Of a stretch of DNA of 64,000 bases, positions 1 to 9,705 are shown piece after piece (the first letter of the stretch is position 1; each line of letters begins with the position of its first letter). A program made the translations under genes and the position numbers. Under the pieces are notes generated by a model that had not been told where the DNA came from, did no database searches, and saw only the letters and a program-made list of their open reading frames with translations. The DNA comes from Cristatella mucedo (Eukaryota; Bryozoa; Phylactolaemata; Cristatellidae), in the NCBI GenBank assembly GCA_009760855.2, contig WPIO01000049.1, forward strand, positions 1,385,001 to 1,449,000. Reading direction: 5' to 3'.

Positions 1-262
1 AAAGAGAGAAAGAGACACACAGAGAGACAGAGACAGAGAGAGGCAGAGACAGAGAGAGGCAGAGACAGAGAGAGGCAGAGACAGAGACAGAGAGAGGCAG
101 AGACAGAGAGAGGCAGAGACAGAGACAGAGAGAGGCAGAGACAGAGACAGAGAGAGGCAGAGACAGAGACAGACAGAGACAGACAGGGAGAAACAGAGGC
201 AGACAGGGAGAAACAGAGGCAGAGACAGACAGACAGAGAGAAACAGAGGCAGAGAGAGTAGC
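1..262. repeat. Purine-rich simple repeat (AGACAGAGAGAGGC-type)
   Basis: Nearly uninterrupted GA/CA-rich tandem sequence with a recurring unit close to AGACAGAGAGAGGC. It has no coding potential beyond repeat-derived open frames. The array may begin before the window. Confidence 0.9.
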
Positions 263-994
263 AGCGGCAGCAGTCGTATGCATCAGCGCGGATTCGCGGC
301 CGTATCATTCGAGCGGGGCGAGCGCTTTCTCATTGTGCGCGTCGAATTTGCGGCGCCCGCGCGTCGCCGCGCGCGCGCGAACCTCTCGCGTGCGTTCCAC
401 TTGGTTTGGAGGCGATTTGTTGCCTTGAAAGGAAGGAGACGAGCGTGAAACCGATGCCGAATCTTCGCCGAAGAATAATAACGGCGCCGGCGCTAAGAGA
501 GCTCGGGGCGAGCGCTGCGACGCCGCCAGGCCCCGGGGCGTCGAGCGGCGTCGGTTCGGCGCTGCGCTGCCCGTGTCACCGCGCCTCCCCCTTTAAAAAG
601 ATTTATTCGGTCGACGCATCGACTGGCTATTACTCGATGCGATTGCCTTTTAGCTGGATGACTTACGATCGGTGGAGCGGAGGGTTCACCGCCAGGCCAG
701 CTGTAGATTAGTGGTGACACCGAGCGAGTCATTTTCTACTACAAGTGCGGTTAGTTTTTGAACGAAAGAGAGAGAGACGCGGCTGCGATATCTCACCGGA
801 TCCATTTATTGTACGTCGGGCGTGGCGACAAATTGCATCGTTCGCCTCTGCGCCGCTGCTCCAAACTGAAGTGTAATGGAGCCCGCAACTGACGTACGCA
901 TGCCGGGAGTTTTAGGGCGAGTTTTATAGCACCAGGATTGGTCGCGTAATGTCACTCAGGGCTTTCGGTGCGACGCAGCTCAACGGAAAGGGAA

Positions 995-998
<4 letters not shown>

Positions 999-1076
<78 letters not shown>
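999..1076. repeat. (AG)n microsatellite
   Basis: About 39 uninterrupted AG dinucleotides. They create an artificial Glu-Arg open frame. Confidence 0.95.
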
Positions 1077-1078
<2 letters not shown>

Positions 1079-2321
1079 CCAAATTCGCAGGAGTAGCGTT
1101 TTCGTCAGAGGAACTTTGGCGGCCATTTATAGGAACCCAAAGATTCCTTCAGATTGACCGGCTTTGAAGGCTAGTGCGAGAGAGCGGCCCTCAGACGCTC
1201 CGATGGTCGCCATCTTAGAACGCTTCTGGCGGAGCATACCACCGTCAATCGCCAATTCTCGACGAGCACCACAGCCTTGCACGACGGTACACCTGCCGTT
1301 GCCATGCAGGGCTTTGCGCCTTCTGTTTAAACCAAAGAATGGCAGAAAATAAAATGATCTGCTTTTTCTTGAAAAAAACTTGCTTATTCACCTACGACCT
1401 TAACATGACTTAGCTGTGCTTGACCAAGGCTCACGACATTTCAACAAATTGTGACTGCACCCGGACGTCAAACCATCGCCCTTTCCTGTTTTTCGTCTGC
1501 TTCCGGCAGCCTGGCTGTAAATCTCTCTACGATTATCTAATTTGATGGGCAGGCGGCCAGGGATTTGTGCAGTGTCGACGTAGGCAAACACTCCCGGCGT
1601 ACGCGAAGTTGTGGATGTTGGTACAGCTGCGTCCTAACCGTCTCGCACGAGGCTTCCGGACTTGGAGACGCACGCCAGCCAAAGTCTACAAAGCGATGAG
1701 TTCTGCTACATCGTTTCCACGTTTCAGGATCGCTGCCAGTCGGACGTGAGGAGCGAGCTCTCGCCATTGCGAAGCGCCCCTCCTCACCCGGGGAAAGCTT
1801 TGCACACCGTCCATGACCTTTGCCACCGGAGAGCCGCTGCGCGGCAGCGCCGCGGAGGCTGCGAAGCCAGCGCAGCCTTCGCGGCGCTACCGCGCTCTGC
1901 TCATCGACCGGCTCGGCGAGCGGCGCCGCTCGGCGAGCGGCGGCGGCAATTGCGGGCTGAGCGGAGGAGCTCGGTGCCGAAGCTTCCGCGACCTTCCAGT
2001 CGGCCCCTAACAGCGAGCGGCGCGATTTTGACACGACCTCGATAAAACGCGCGCCGTTGGGAAGGCTGCGGCTCGGCCCTACGCCTTGGGTATTGCCACC
2101 TGTTTCCACGTGACTATTGATGCGTCGACCATTGCTGAGTCGGAGTGAGATAAGGTTGCGTAGTGTCGGCTAATGGAGGCGCCGTGCCTGCACGCTTTGC
2201 CCCCGCCCCCTCTCAACCCCGGAAGTCCCGCCGGCAATACACCGGGATCTAATAGCGCCGATAAAAAAGGTAGAAATTCAGAAGACTTATTAGAGCTTAG
2301 TAAACGCTTATCCACACAAAA

Positions 2322-2470
2322 ATAGATATATATATATATATACTTATATAAATGCATATATACACACATATACGTATATATATATATACATATATATATT
2401 CGAATATATAAGAATATATGTGTGTACATATGTACAGATATTCATATATCTGTATACACTAAATTTTTAT
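2322..2470. repeat. (TA)n-rich low-complexity tract
   Basis: Alternating TA/CA-type dinucleotides, with TATATA and TACATA runs. Confidence 0.85.
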
Positions 2471-3177
2471 TAATATGTACATTAGCCGGTGGTGCCTTGC
2501 CCTGCCGGGTTAGCGGGTGCTACCGGCACCTCCCTGTTCAGGGAAAGAGACCGCACGGCTTCTGAGCCGGTAACTGCGTCGGAGGCGCAAAGCCACCGCA
2601 ATGCCCTTCGCTCAGTGCGTGGAATGCCAGGCAGGCGTCAATGTTTCACTACCGGCTGCAGAGAGTCCAGACCACGAAGGGCCTCACCACCACTGACCGG
2701 AAGCCAGCGGTCAGAAAAGACCGGCCAATGGCCGCTTACTTATCCCTCTCTCACTCTCTCTACATACATATATATGTATAAATTTATTTATTTATGTACG
2801 CGTAAATACTTTCAGAGACCTGTTTGAATTTATATAGCTTAGACGATATCGGTGGATGTTGATTTTGCGATGTTCCTCGTGGCAGCCTAGTCGTCTGTCT
2901 GAATTCAGGCGCTCGATCGCTTACTGGTATCGGGCCATAGTTCTGACGCTGCCTGGCAGTTTCAGCTCAGCTCTCTAGGCCAGCTAGACGTCTTGTTCCT
3001 TTGTCGAAGAGACGCGAGACGAAATCTCTGACAGAAACTTGCGCTGCTCGCGCGGAGCGACCCTCGATTGAGGTCTTTCACGGAGACGAGTCACGTTCGC
3101 GAACGTGACTCGTGTTATATCATGAGCGAACGACACTGTGCCGTACTCCAGACCGAGGTAACACGGGTTGTGAGACA

Positions 3178-3330
3178 TAATAAATAAATGAATAAATTGT
3201 TCACATAGCACTCATGAGAACTTACTCTCTAGTCAGGCATTTTGCATACCCCGAAGGGCTCGAACCCTCGACCTTAGTCGTTGAAGACAAATATCCTGGG
3301 CTAAACCGGAGCGACAGGCATCCTGTGCTG
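3178..3330 (-). mobile_element. SINE-A copy, diverged (tRNA-derived)
   Basis: On the minus strand a tRNA-like B box (GGTCGAGGGTTCGAGCCC) is followed by a tail resembling the SINE-A/LINE-A tail (AGAGAGTAAGTTCTC, then GTGCTAT). The A box region (TTTAGCCCAGG) is weaker. It is recognised by comparison with the better copies near 16.4, 37.8, 46.8 and 51.8 kb. Confidence 0.55.
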
Positions 3331-3434
3331 CAAAGCCAGCCAGTGTTGACTTGCAAAATTATCGTTATTTTCCTGCTTTCTTCGACTGGTTCGTGAATGT
3401 GTTCACGAGCGAGCTCGCGCACTGCCTGCTGCAG

Positions 3435-3712
3435 CCCCTGCATCATGCCGAAGTACAAGAAGCAGCCTGCCGGTGTCTTCAGAATGCTTCAGATCAGCGG
3501 AGATTTATATGATCTTGAGCCTGCTCTTGGAAAGAGAGCTGCTATCAATGCTGAGCCAGAACTCGCTGGCACCAATGGTGCTTGCTCCGCCCTCGTCAAG
3601 CAGCTGCCTAAGAGCACCGATCTGCTTATCGGGCACGGGACATGGACTTTCTATCAAAACATGCTTCGCATACAGGAGAAATACGACTTGGCTTACCACC
3701 TTTTGCCTCAAG
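3435..3712 (+). CDS. Phospholipase B-like protein, single internal exon (partial)
   Basis: An open segment encodes about 92 residues that read like the middle of the phospholipase B-like (PLBD) family of lysosomal N-terminal-nucleophile amidase/hydrolases. The recognisable order is LQISGDLYDLEPAL, then GACSALVKQLP, then DLLIGHGTWTFYQNMLR. In the family the Cys of the CSAL motif is, from memory, the residue exposed by self-cleavage, and the HNTW..YQNMLR block follows it; here the Asn of HNTW is Gly. A likely acceptor (CTGCTGCAG) ends at 3434 and a donor (CAAG|GTACAG) follows 3712. I found no flanking exons: upstream is repeat or anonymous DNA, and downstream is a LINE-B fragment. It is either one exon of a gene with very long introns or a relic. 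The family call is fairly secure; the gene's status is not. Confidence 0.6.
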
Positions 3713-4129
3713 GTACAGCGAGGTTTCCTGAGATGGAGTGAGACGTTGACGTGCCTAATTTATCCTAATCTATTCTGTTAACGAGACTCAAGCTACGAAT
3801 CATGCTTGTGCAAATTGATTCGAAATTGTGTGTCTTCTCCATAGCCTATAGCTTGTGTTTGTATGTCACGGATGCTGCAGTATGTGTTTCCCAGATGATC
3901 TCTTTTCCAACTTAACTCTCTTATCCAAACTAGCTGCCGTCGTCATGGTCACTACTCTTGTGTTACTGGATCGCGTAGTTGAATCACCATCAGCTGGGGT
4001 AGCTGCGTAAAGCTGTTTCAGAGCCACGAGACAAACGAGTGAGTCTATCGTGTCAGATCCCTGAGCAGCTTTAGATGCAGCTTGTATAGCACTTGCGTGG
4101 TAGCACCGGCACCGTAGGTTTGACCATGT
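3713..4129 (+). other. Non-coding flank of the phospholipase B-like exon
   Basis: No further phospholipase B-like exon, RNA gene or repeat could be recognised here. Confidence 0.4.
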
Positions 4130-4665
4130 GTCTCCTTTGCTGGAAGAGCTTCGATGGCTTCCGGTTGATCAACGGATGCAGAGTAAAGTTCCTACGCTGA
4201 CCCACAAGGCCCGCCACGACTTCACTCCTCCGTACCTAGCTGAACTACTGCTCCAGTTTCAGCCTCCTCGTGCACTTAGGTCCTCTGTAGAATATTAGTT
4301 AGCTGATCTGTTTCTTTGCTTAAAGACCGTTGGCGACATAAGCTTTTGCTCTTCAGGTCCTAGACTGTGGAACTCACTTCCACAATTCTTACACGACATC
4401 TGTTTTCCTGCAGCTGACTGCAGCACATCCTTTCCAGCCTTCCCGAGCTGCTACTTCCATGCTACTCACTACCTCAAATGCTCTCCTAACTCAGCTACGA
4501 TTCTCACTTTCTCTTTGGTGTGAGATGAAGTCTGAGGCTACCGAATGCACACCGAAAGAAGCTTACGCTTATAGTGCACAATAGAAAACTCTTGCACCCT
4601 CTTAGTCTTTGTGGCTTTATGGAGTTACAGGCAGAGATACATGACATAATCACAGAGAATCTTTT
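4130..4665 (+). mobile_element. LINE-B (CR1/L2-type) 3' fragment
   Basis: The plus strand encodes, with stops, the C-terminal end of a non-LTR reverse transcriptase: a LEELRWLPVDQR block, then LTHKARHDFTPPYLAELL, and later GPRLWNSLPQFL. These are the standard LHWLPV..R / PPYLSELL / LWNSLP blocks of CR1/L2-group elements. The following 3' region (CTACTTCCATGCTACTCACT and the ACTCAGCTACGATTCTC region) recurs near 24.4, 26.5, 45.6 and 49.0 kb, so this is an interspersed family distinct from LINE-A. It is 5' truncated. Confidence 0.75.
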
Positions 4666-4675
4666 CTTTTGTCTA

Positions 4676-4684
4676 GAGAGAGAA

Positions 4685-4754
<70 letters not shown>

Positions 4755-4755
4755 G
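4676..4755. repeat. (GA)n with GAAA interruptions
   Basis: Purine-only microsatellite directly downstream of the LINE-B 3' region; it may be that element's terminal repeat. Confidence 0.9.
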
Positions 4756-5116
4756 AAATCAATCTTTAATTTGACGACGTTACTGGTGCTCTACTTATTC
4801 GGATCTAGGTTCTGGTAAGGATCTAGCTTGTGTCCTTTTGAATGTGATGCTCTTCAGTATTGACTCTCTCTAGCCTGAGCCCGTGTCCGTGTTACTTGTT
4901 GTGGTCTCATAACTGTCAGGATAACTAGCAGCAGCAAAGCATGCGGTGGTCTTCGATCCCGTCCTACCTTTTGTTTCATGTCACTCCGTACCCCCTCCCG
5001 TGCTGCTCTTGGACCGTGTTTATGTTGGTGAAGGTCTCTGGAAGGGGGTGCTCCATGCATGATCGATCGCAGTTTTCTTCGTGCCTAGGTAGTTTGCAAG
5101 ACATGTTAGCCAGATG

Positions 5117-5205
5117 CTGAGGAGATACTAAGTCAATACGAGAGATACTAGTAGAGATACTAAGATACGAGAGATACTAATAGAGATACTAAGATACGAG
5201 TCAAG
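5117..5205. repeat. Short tandem repeat, GAGATACTAAGATAC-like
   Basis: Five or six degenerate copies of GAGATACTA separated by short spacers. Confidence 0.8.
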
Positions 5206-5299
5206 AAACTTTAGGTTGCTTGACTCACGTGCAATTTTTGGAGCCAACACAGATGAGGTAATTCAAGGAAGAATAAAATCCACGTATAATCCAATGTGT

Positions 5300-5460
5300 A
5301 AGAGGTGCCGGTAGGGGTCGATAAGGTCTTGTTACAGAGGTTGTTACAAGGTGAATGCATTTGATGACCGAGGTTGTGGCCTCGAGCGCTGTGGCACATG
5401 CTAACCACCTGAATAAAGATCAAGTTCTCTCAGGGCGCTATACAAGTAAATTCTATAGTA
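5300..5460 (+). mobile_element. Degenerate SINE-A copy
   Basis: The end reads TCAAGTTCTCTCAGGGCGC followed by TATACAAGTAAAT, matching the SINE-A/LINE-A tail. Upstream, a GACCGAGGTTGTGGCCTCGAG segment may be a decayed B box region. Confidence 0.5.
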
Positions 5461-5543
5461 TATATCTATATATGTCGCATAGAATGGGAAGTGAGCGATT
5501 ACCCAGTGTTATGAACTGAGAGAAAGAAAAGTCTGGGATGTGA

Positions 5544-5596
5544 CGCCGAAGCCCCGCGGCCTCGGTGCCTCGACTTTCAACAGACTGTCGCAGCTG
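5544..5596. repeat. Left flanking direct repeat of the LINE-A copy
   Basis: GCCTCGACTTTCAACAGACT and the following GTCGCAGCTGGT lie directly against the LINE 3' microsatellite. A near-identical stretch lies at about 6700-6748, just beyond the element's 5' end, in the same orientation. Confidence 0.6.
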
Positions 5597-6695
5597 GTAA
5601 TAATAATAATAATAATAATAATGCACTTGATAAAGCGCACTCAGAGAACCTAATCTCTTTCTAGGCGCTTTACATTTCCTGCAAAGGGAAATGCAATTGA
5701 ATGGTAACTAAAATCATGCTTGAAAAACAAGCAAAATGAATAATATGGTTAGGGGTGACATGCACAGGGTCAGCATGCAAATGTGGTTAATGGCAGCATG
5801 CACAGTGTCAACACACATAAGCACATCAAGGACTAATCACAGGGACTCACTAAATGCTGTCCTAAATAGGTGTGTTGTTAAGTTCCTTTTAAATGTGGTC
5901 AGGGCAGGGGATGTTCTGACGCAGGTCGGGAGGGAGTTCCAGGCTTTGGGAGCATATGAACTAAATTCATGGTCTCCAAATGATTTAAGGTTTGTACGAG
6001 GTATTTCTAGACTGTTGGATTCCGAAAAGCGGGTGGTACGATGCTTGGCCTGATGGGGTAGTATATCTGACAGATAGGCTGGAGCCATTGAATGGAGGGA
6101 CCTAAAAGTGACAACAAAACCTTTAAGTCAATCCGTTGCTTGACTGGTAGCCAGTGCAGGTCGGCGAGAAGTGGAGTAATGTGGCAACTGCGACGCTCAC
6201 GACAGACAAGCCTAGCTGCAGAGTTTTGCACCAGCTGCAATCGCCTGATCGCACATGCTGGTAGGCCAGTAAGCAGTGAGTTGTAGAAGTTGAGACGGGA
6301 TGTCATGAATGTATGGACCAACTTAGACGTGGTATCCTTATCTAAACAAGCCCGAACTTTAGCAATGTTACGAAGCTGAAAATAGGCGGATTTGACTGTG
6401 GAGCTGATATAGTCGTCTAACGAGAGGTCGCTTTGGAATATGACACCTAGATTTCGAGCTGATTCGACAGGAGATATGCTGGCAGAGCCAATTTTGAGAG
6501 TCAGCCTTTCCAATCTCTGAATCACACTGGTTTGCCCATAACTAGTAAGTTAGCTTTATCATCGTTTATCTTTAGAAAATTTGCTGCCATCCATGTGCGG
6601 ACGTCATCAATGCATGCAGCAAGTGATTTGAGAGAATTCGAGGTGCTCGAAGGCTGGGAGGGATCAAAGCAAAGGTACAACAGACGACGCCGGCC
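5597..6695 (-). mobile_element. LINE-A (CR1/L2-type) copy, 5' truncated, frameshifted
   Basis: Reading the minus strand from about 6690, the reverse transcriptase resumes just after the catalytic YADD region (LYLCFDPSQPS, then ACIDDVRTWMAANFLKIND), continues with ARNLGVIFQSDLSLDDYI, LDKDTTSKLVHTFMTSRLNF and LLADLHWLPVKQRIDLKVL, and ends after a frameshift with APAYLSDILPHQ and PKAWNSLPTCVR. It finishes in a 3' UTR with the conserved tail (AAGCGC...AGAGATTAGGTTCTCT) and a (TTA)n run at 5597-5622. It is a dead copy: the catalytic centre and everything 5' of it are missing. Both ends abut similar host sequence (see findings). Confidence 0.9.
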
Positions 6696-6699
6696 GAGG

Positions 6700-6750
6700 A
6701 GAGCCAAAGGCCGCGGGGCCTCGACTTCCAGCAGACTGTCGCAGCTGGTC
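6700..6750. repeat. Right flanking direct repeat of the LINE-A copy
   Basis: GCCTCGACTTCCAGCAGACT and the following GTCGCAGCTGGT differ from the left copy at only a few positions in the last 33 bases. This is consistent with a long target-site duplication. Confidence 0.6.
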
Positions 6751-7137
6751 GCAGACTGACTGGCCGCTCCCCACAGCGCGACTTTACAAAGCAATTTAGC
6801 GTTCAGCTTCGATCGAACCGAGTTCGATGGTCTGCACGAAGGCCAGCGAGCAAATAGTGGTCTGCGCGCGGAGACTAGCGCCCGCGCTCATCGAGGGCAA
6901 AGCCTCGGAGATGGCCGCATTCTAGTCTGCAACGGACGGTCGAAGTAAGGAAGGAAAGAAGGAAGGAAGGACGAAGGTTGAGGAGTGAGGAGTCGGGCGG
7001 AACTCTCTTGGTCCGATCCCCAGGGCTGCATTGGCTCAAACCTTCCCTGCGCCCATGAGGGGAGTAAACAAAAGCAGTGGAGATTAAAGAAAAAAGGTAA
7101 GCGGCCCGTGTGGGACCTCCGGTTTTGTTTGCGGTCA

Positions 7138-7250
7138 TCCATTGAGCACCAGTGCTCCATTGATCCATGCTCCATTGATCCATGCTCCATTGATCCATGC
7201 TCCATTGATCCATGCTCCATTGATCCATGCTCCATTGAGCACGAGTGCTG
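7138..7250. repeat. 15-bp minisatellite (TCCATTGATCCATGC)
   Basis: Five perfect copies occupy 7156-7230. They are bracketed by two matching variant units, TCCATTGAGCACCAGTGC on the left and TCCATTGAGCACGAGTGC on the right. As 15 is a multiple of three, several frames stay open across the array; these are not genes. Confidence 0.95.
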
Positions 7251-8843
7251 CGCACAGCGCCTTTCCCGAGGCTCTCAAATTCAAAAGCCGCCTCCGCCGG
7301 CGCAGAGCGCAGTTTCCGGAGGTACAGCGTCGGTCCCGAAGTGACGAAGGCGCGCGCGCTCGCACGCGTGCAAGCACACGCTGGCTGTACGAGAGTGCGA
7401 ACTCTGGCTAACCAATCGGCGTCCTAGCGTGACGACCGGTGCGGTGCAGCGCTGCATCCCAAGTCTCGTCCTGTCCGCGCGGACGCACGCCTACGACCGT
7501 CGTTTACGCCGCCTCGACGTGGTCATTCCTCCATGCGAATGACCGTAAGATCGGTTGAAATGGAGCCACCCGAAATGGTTATGCGCTCGGTGAAGATTGC
7601 ACTCCTCAAAATGGCTGTGCGCTCGGCGGAAATGGCAACCCATTAAGTGGCTGACTCAATCTTTGCACAAGTCTTAAATATTCCCCGTATTTATGCGGTC
7701 ACGGCTGCATTTATCAAACCCATCTCTATCTGAACTTCAGAGTGCGTGAAAGTAGCGAATATCCGATTAGTGACTGGACGCTGTTCTAGAACACTGTTCT
7801 AGAACGCTGTTCTAGAACACTGTCTGCCCTAGATGCTACAACCCAATTGTTATCAAATGAGTGTTGTGATTGTTACGCAGAGAGCGCGATTCACCCGCCA
7901 ATAAGCGGAGTAGCCAATAAGCGCACCAAAGTTGCTGAGCCAAAAAAGACATGTGCAAACATGTCGGTGCACTTCAAGCACTTCCGGCTAGCCCGAGGCT
8001 TCGACTTGAACTCATTGGCTCTAAAGTGGGTGTGATCAGAGTGCGCTCGGAAGTTATCAGTAATCTCAGCGTTTCACACCCAAAGCGCGCGAGATTAGCT
8101 GTCGATGCACCGCATCAGATAAGAGGAGATAATCAGATAGTGGTAAGACAAATTACACGCTCCGAGAGCATTCCATTCAATAGTCGCAGAAGCTCAACTT
8201 TCTGCTACCTAATCGCCTTCAGGATGGGCAGCTGTTTGTTGCGGTGCTTTAATCGGATTATTAAATGATTAGGAGCGTTTAGAGATCCTGCCGGATCAAA
8301 ACAGGCTGTCAGCTTTAGCTGGCAGTGAGATTGATGCATGGCGAGATCGACGCAGGTCAAGAATTCCGTCGTTGCAATGACCAAGAGCTTATTCTCGCGG
8401 TAAAATGATATATGCTGAAGCATTATCTCGCTGTTATTGTCTTGAATGTGGGAACGATCGCGCGGATAAATAATGCAACACATTTTAATTTGTTTGTCCC
8501 TGGGAACATGGCGCATTTTCTTAATCCACAATACCTACTATTTAAAATGCAAATAGCTATCCTTCCACAAAAGCTTCGCTTCCAAGGTCAGGTTGATGAT
8601 ATTTTGGAATTTCTTCGGTTTTGTTGACAGAAAGGCCGTCAGGTTCGCATGTGTTGCACGCACGCGTTGTGCTGCAGCTGGAATCAATGATTGTTAGGCG
8701 GACATAACAGTTGTTACCTTACAGCGTTATGGTAGGGGGTTATGTGGACGTAACTCTACCGATCAGTTACCATAAAAGTGTAACAGTAAAAGTGTCTGAA
8801 AAGAACGTTAAGTTTACGCTATGGCGGAATAAGAAAATAGTAA
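7251..8843. other. Intergenic stretch, no gene recognised
   Basis: It contains loosely repeated segments around 7555-7640 (GAAATGG and GCGCTCGG motifs recur) and a three-copy palindromic repeat at 7785-7824. Short open frames carry no recognisable domains. Confidence 0.5.
7785..7824. repeat. Three tandem copies of a palindromic 13-mer (CTGTTCTAGAACA)
   Basis: Each unit contains the perfect palindrome GTTCTAGAAC. The inner TTCTAGAA fits one nTTCnnGAAn pair of a heat-shock element, but the 13-bp spacing is not the 5-bp phasing of a real HSE. Confidence 0.85.
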
Positions 8844-8953
8844 GCAGCCATACTTGATTATCACGGCAGCCATACTTGATTATCACGGCAGCCATACTTG
8901 ATTATCACGGCAGCCATACTTGATTATCACGGCAGCCATACTTGATTATCACG
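8844..8953. repeat. 22-bp perfect tandem repeat x5
   Basis: Five identical head-to-tail copies of GCAGCCATACTTGATTATCA plus CG. No spacers separate them, so it is not a CRISPR array. Perfect identity suggests a recent expansion. Confidence 0.97.
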
Positions 8954-9054
8954 GCATCAATAGGCTGCTTCACTCAGCGGATGTATTTTTCTATGTACAC
9001 GGACAATTTATCAAAACCGCACATGGATGGCAGCCAACTTTCTTACATTGAATG

Positions 9055-9705
9055 TTAATCAAATCAACTTACTAGTTGTGGACAAACCAAATGTGATTCA
9101 GAAATTGGAAAGGCTAACTCTCAGAATTGGCTCTGCTGAAAACTAGCTGTCATGTTCCAAAGTGACGTTCATTAGACGACCGCATCAGCTCCACAGTCGA
9201 GTCTGCCTACTTTCAGCTACACAACGTTGCTAAAATTCGGGCTTGTTTAAACAGGGTTACCACATCAAAGTTGTTCGATGCATTTGTGACATCCCGTCTT
9301 GACTTCTGTAACTTACTGTTTGCTGGCCTACCGGACTGTGCACTCAGGCGCTGACAGCTGGTGCAAAACTCTGCAGATAGGCATGTTTGTCGTGAGCGTC
9401 GCAGTTGCCGCATAACACCCCTTCTCGCCCACCTGCAGTGGCTCTCAGTCAAGCAGCGTATCAACTTCAAGTTTTTGTCACTCACTTTCAGGTCCCTTCC
9501 TTTTTTGGCTCCAGCCTACCCATCAGATCAACTCCCCCACCAGGCTAAGCATCGTGCCACTCACTTTTCGGAATCTAACTGTTTGCCCGTACCTCGTACA
9601 CATCTCAAATCCTTTGAAGACGTGCTTTTAGTTCGTATGCTCCCAAAGCCTGGAACTCACTCCCGACTTGCGTCATGACAGTGTTAAGACGTGCAAGGTC
9701 TGCAT
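9055..9705 (+). mobile_element. LINE-A copy, internal reverse-transcriptase fragment
   Basis: The plus strand encodes the same reverse-transcriptase C-terminal blocks as the copy at 5.6-6.7 kb, with frameshifts: SAYFQLHN-like, LFDAFVTSRLDFCN-like, LLAHLQWLSVKQRINFK, then APAYPSDQLPHQAKHRATHF and a degraded LPKPGTHSRL. The canonical 3' tail is absent. Confidence 0.85.

Larger units (their letters stand above)
263..3177. other. Intergenic stretch, no gene recognised
   Basis: GC-rich from about 280 to 730 and 1740 to 2020, with short open frames on both strands that match nothing I recognise. It contains a long (AG)n tract (999-1076) and an AT-rich microsatellite (about 2320-2470). The GC-rich parts could be promoter or CpG-island-like DNA, but no downstream exon supports that. 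Confidence 0.5.

Noticed and set aside
949-1167. Open frame of repeated Glu-Arg residues
   Set aside because: It is created entirely by the (AG)n tract. The same applies to the repeat-derived frames at 4574-4774, 33392-33650, 40021-40381 and 48497-48945.
6875-7377. Frames encoding WINGA, MEHGS and CSIDP repeats
   Set aside because: They come from reading the 15-bp minisatellite in several frames on both strands.
8844-8953. Regular 22-bp repeats as a CRISPR array
   Set aside because: The copies are head-to-tail with no unique spacers, and the genome is eukaryotic.
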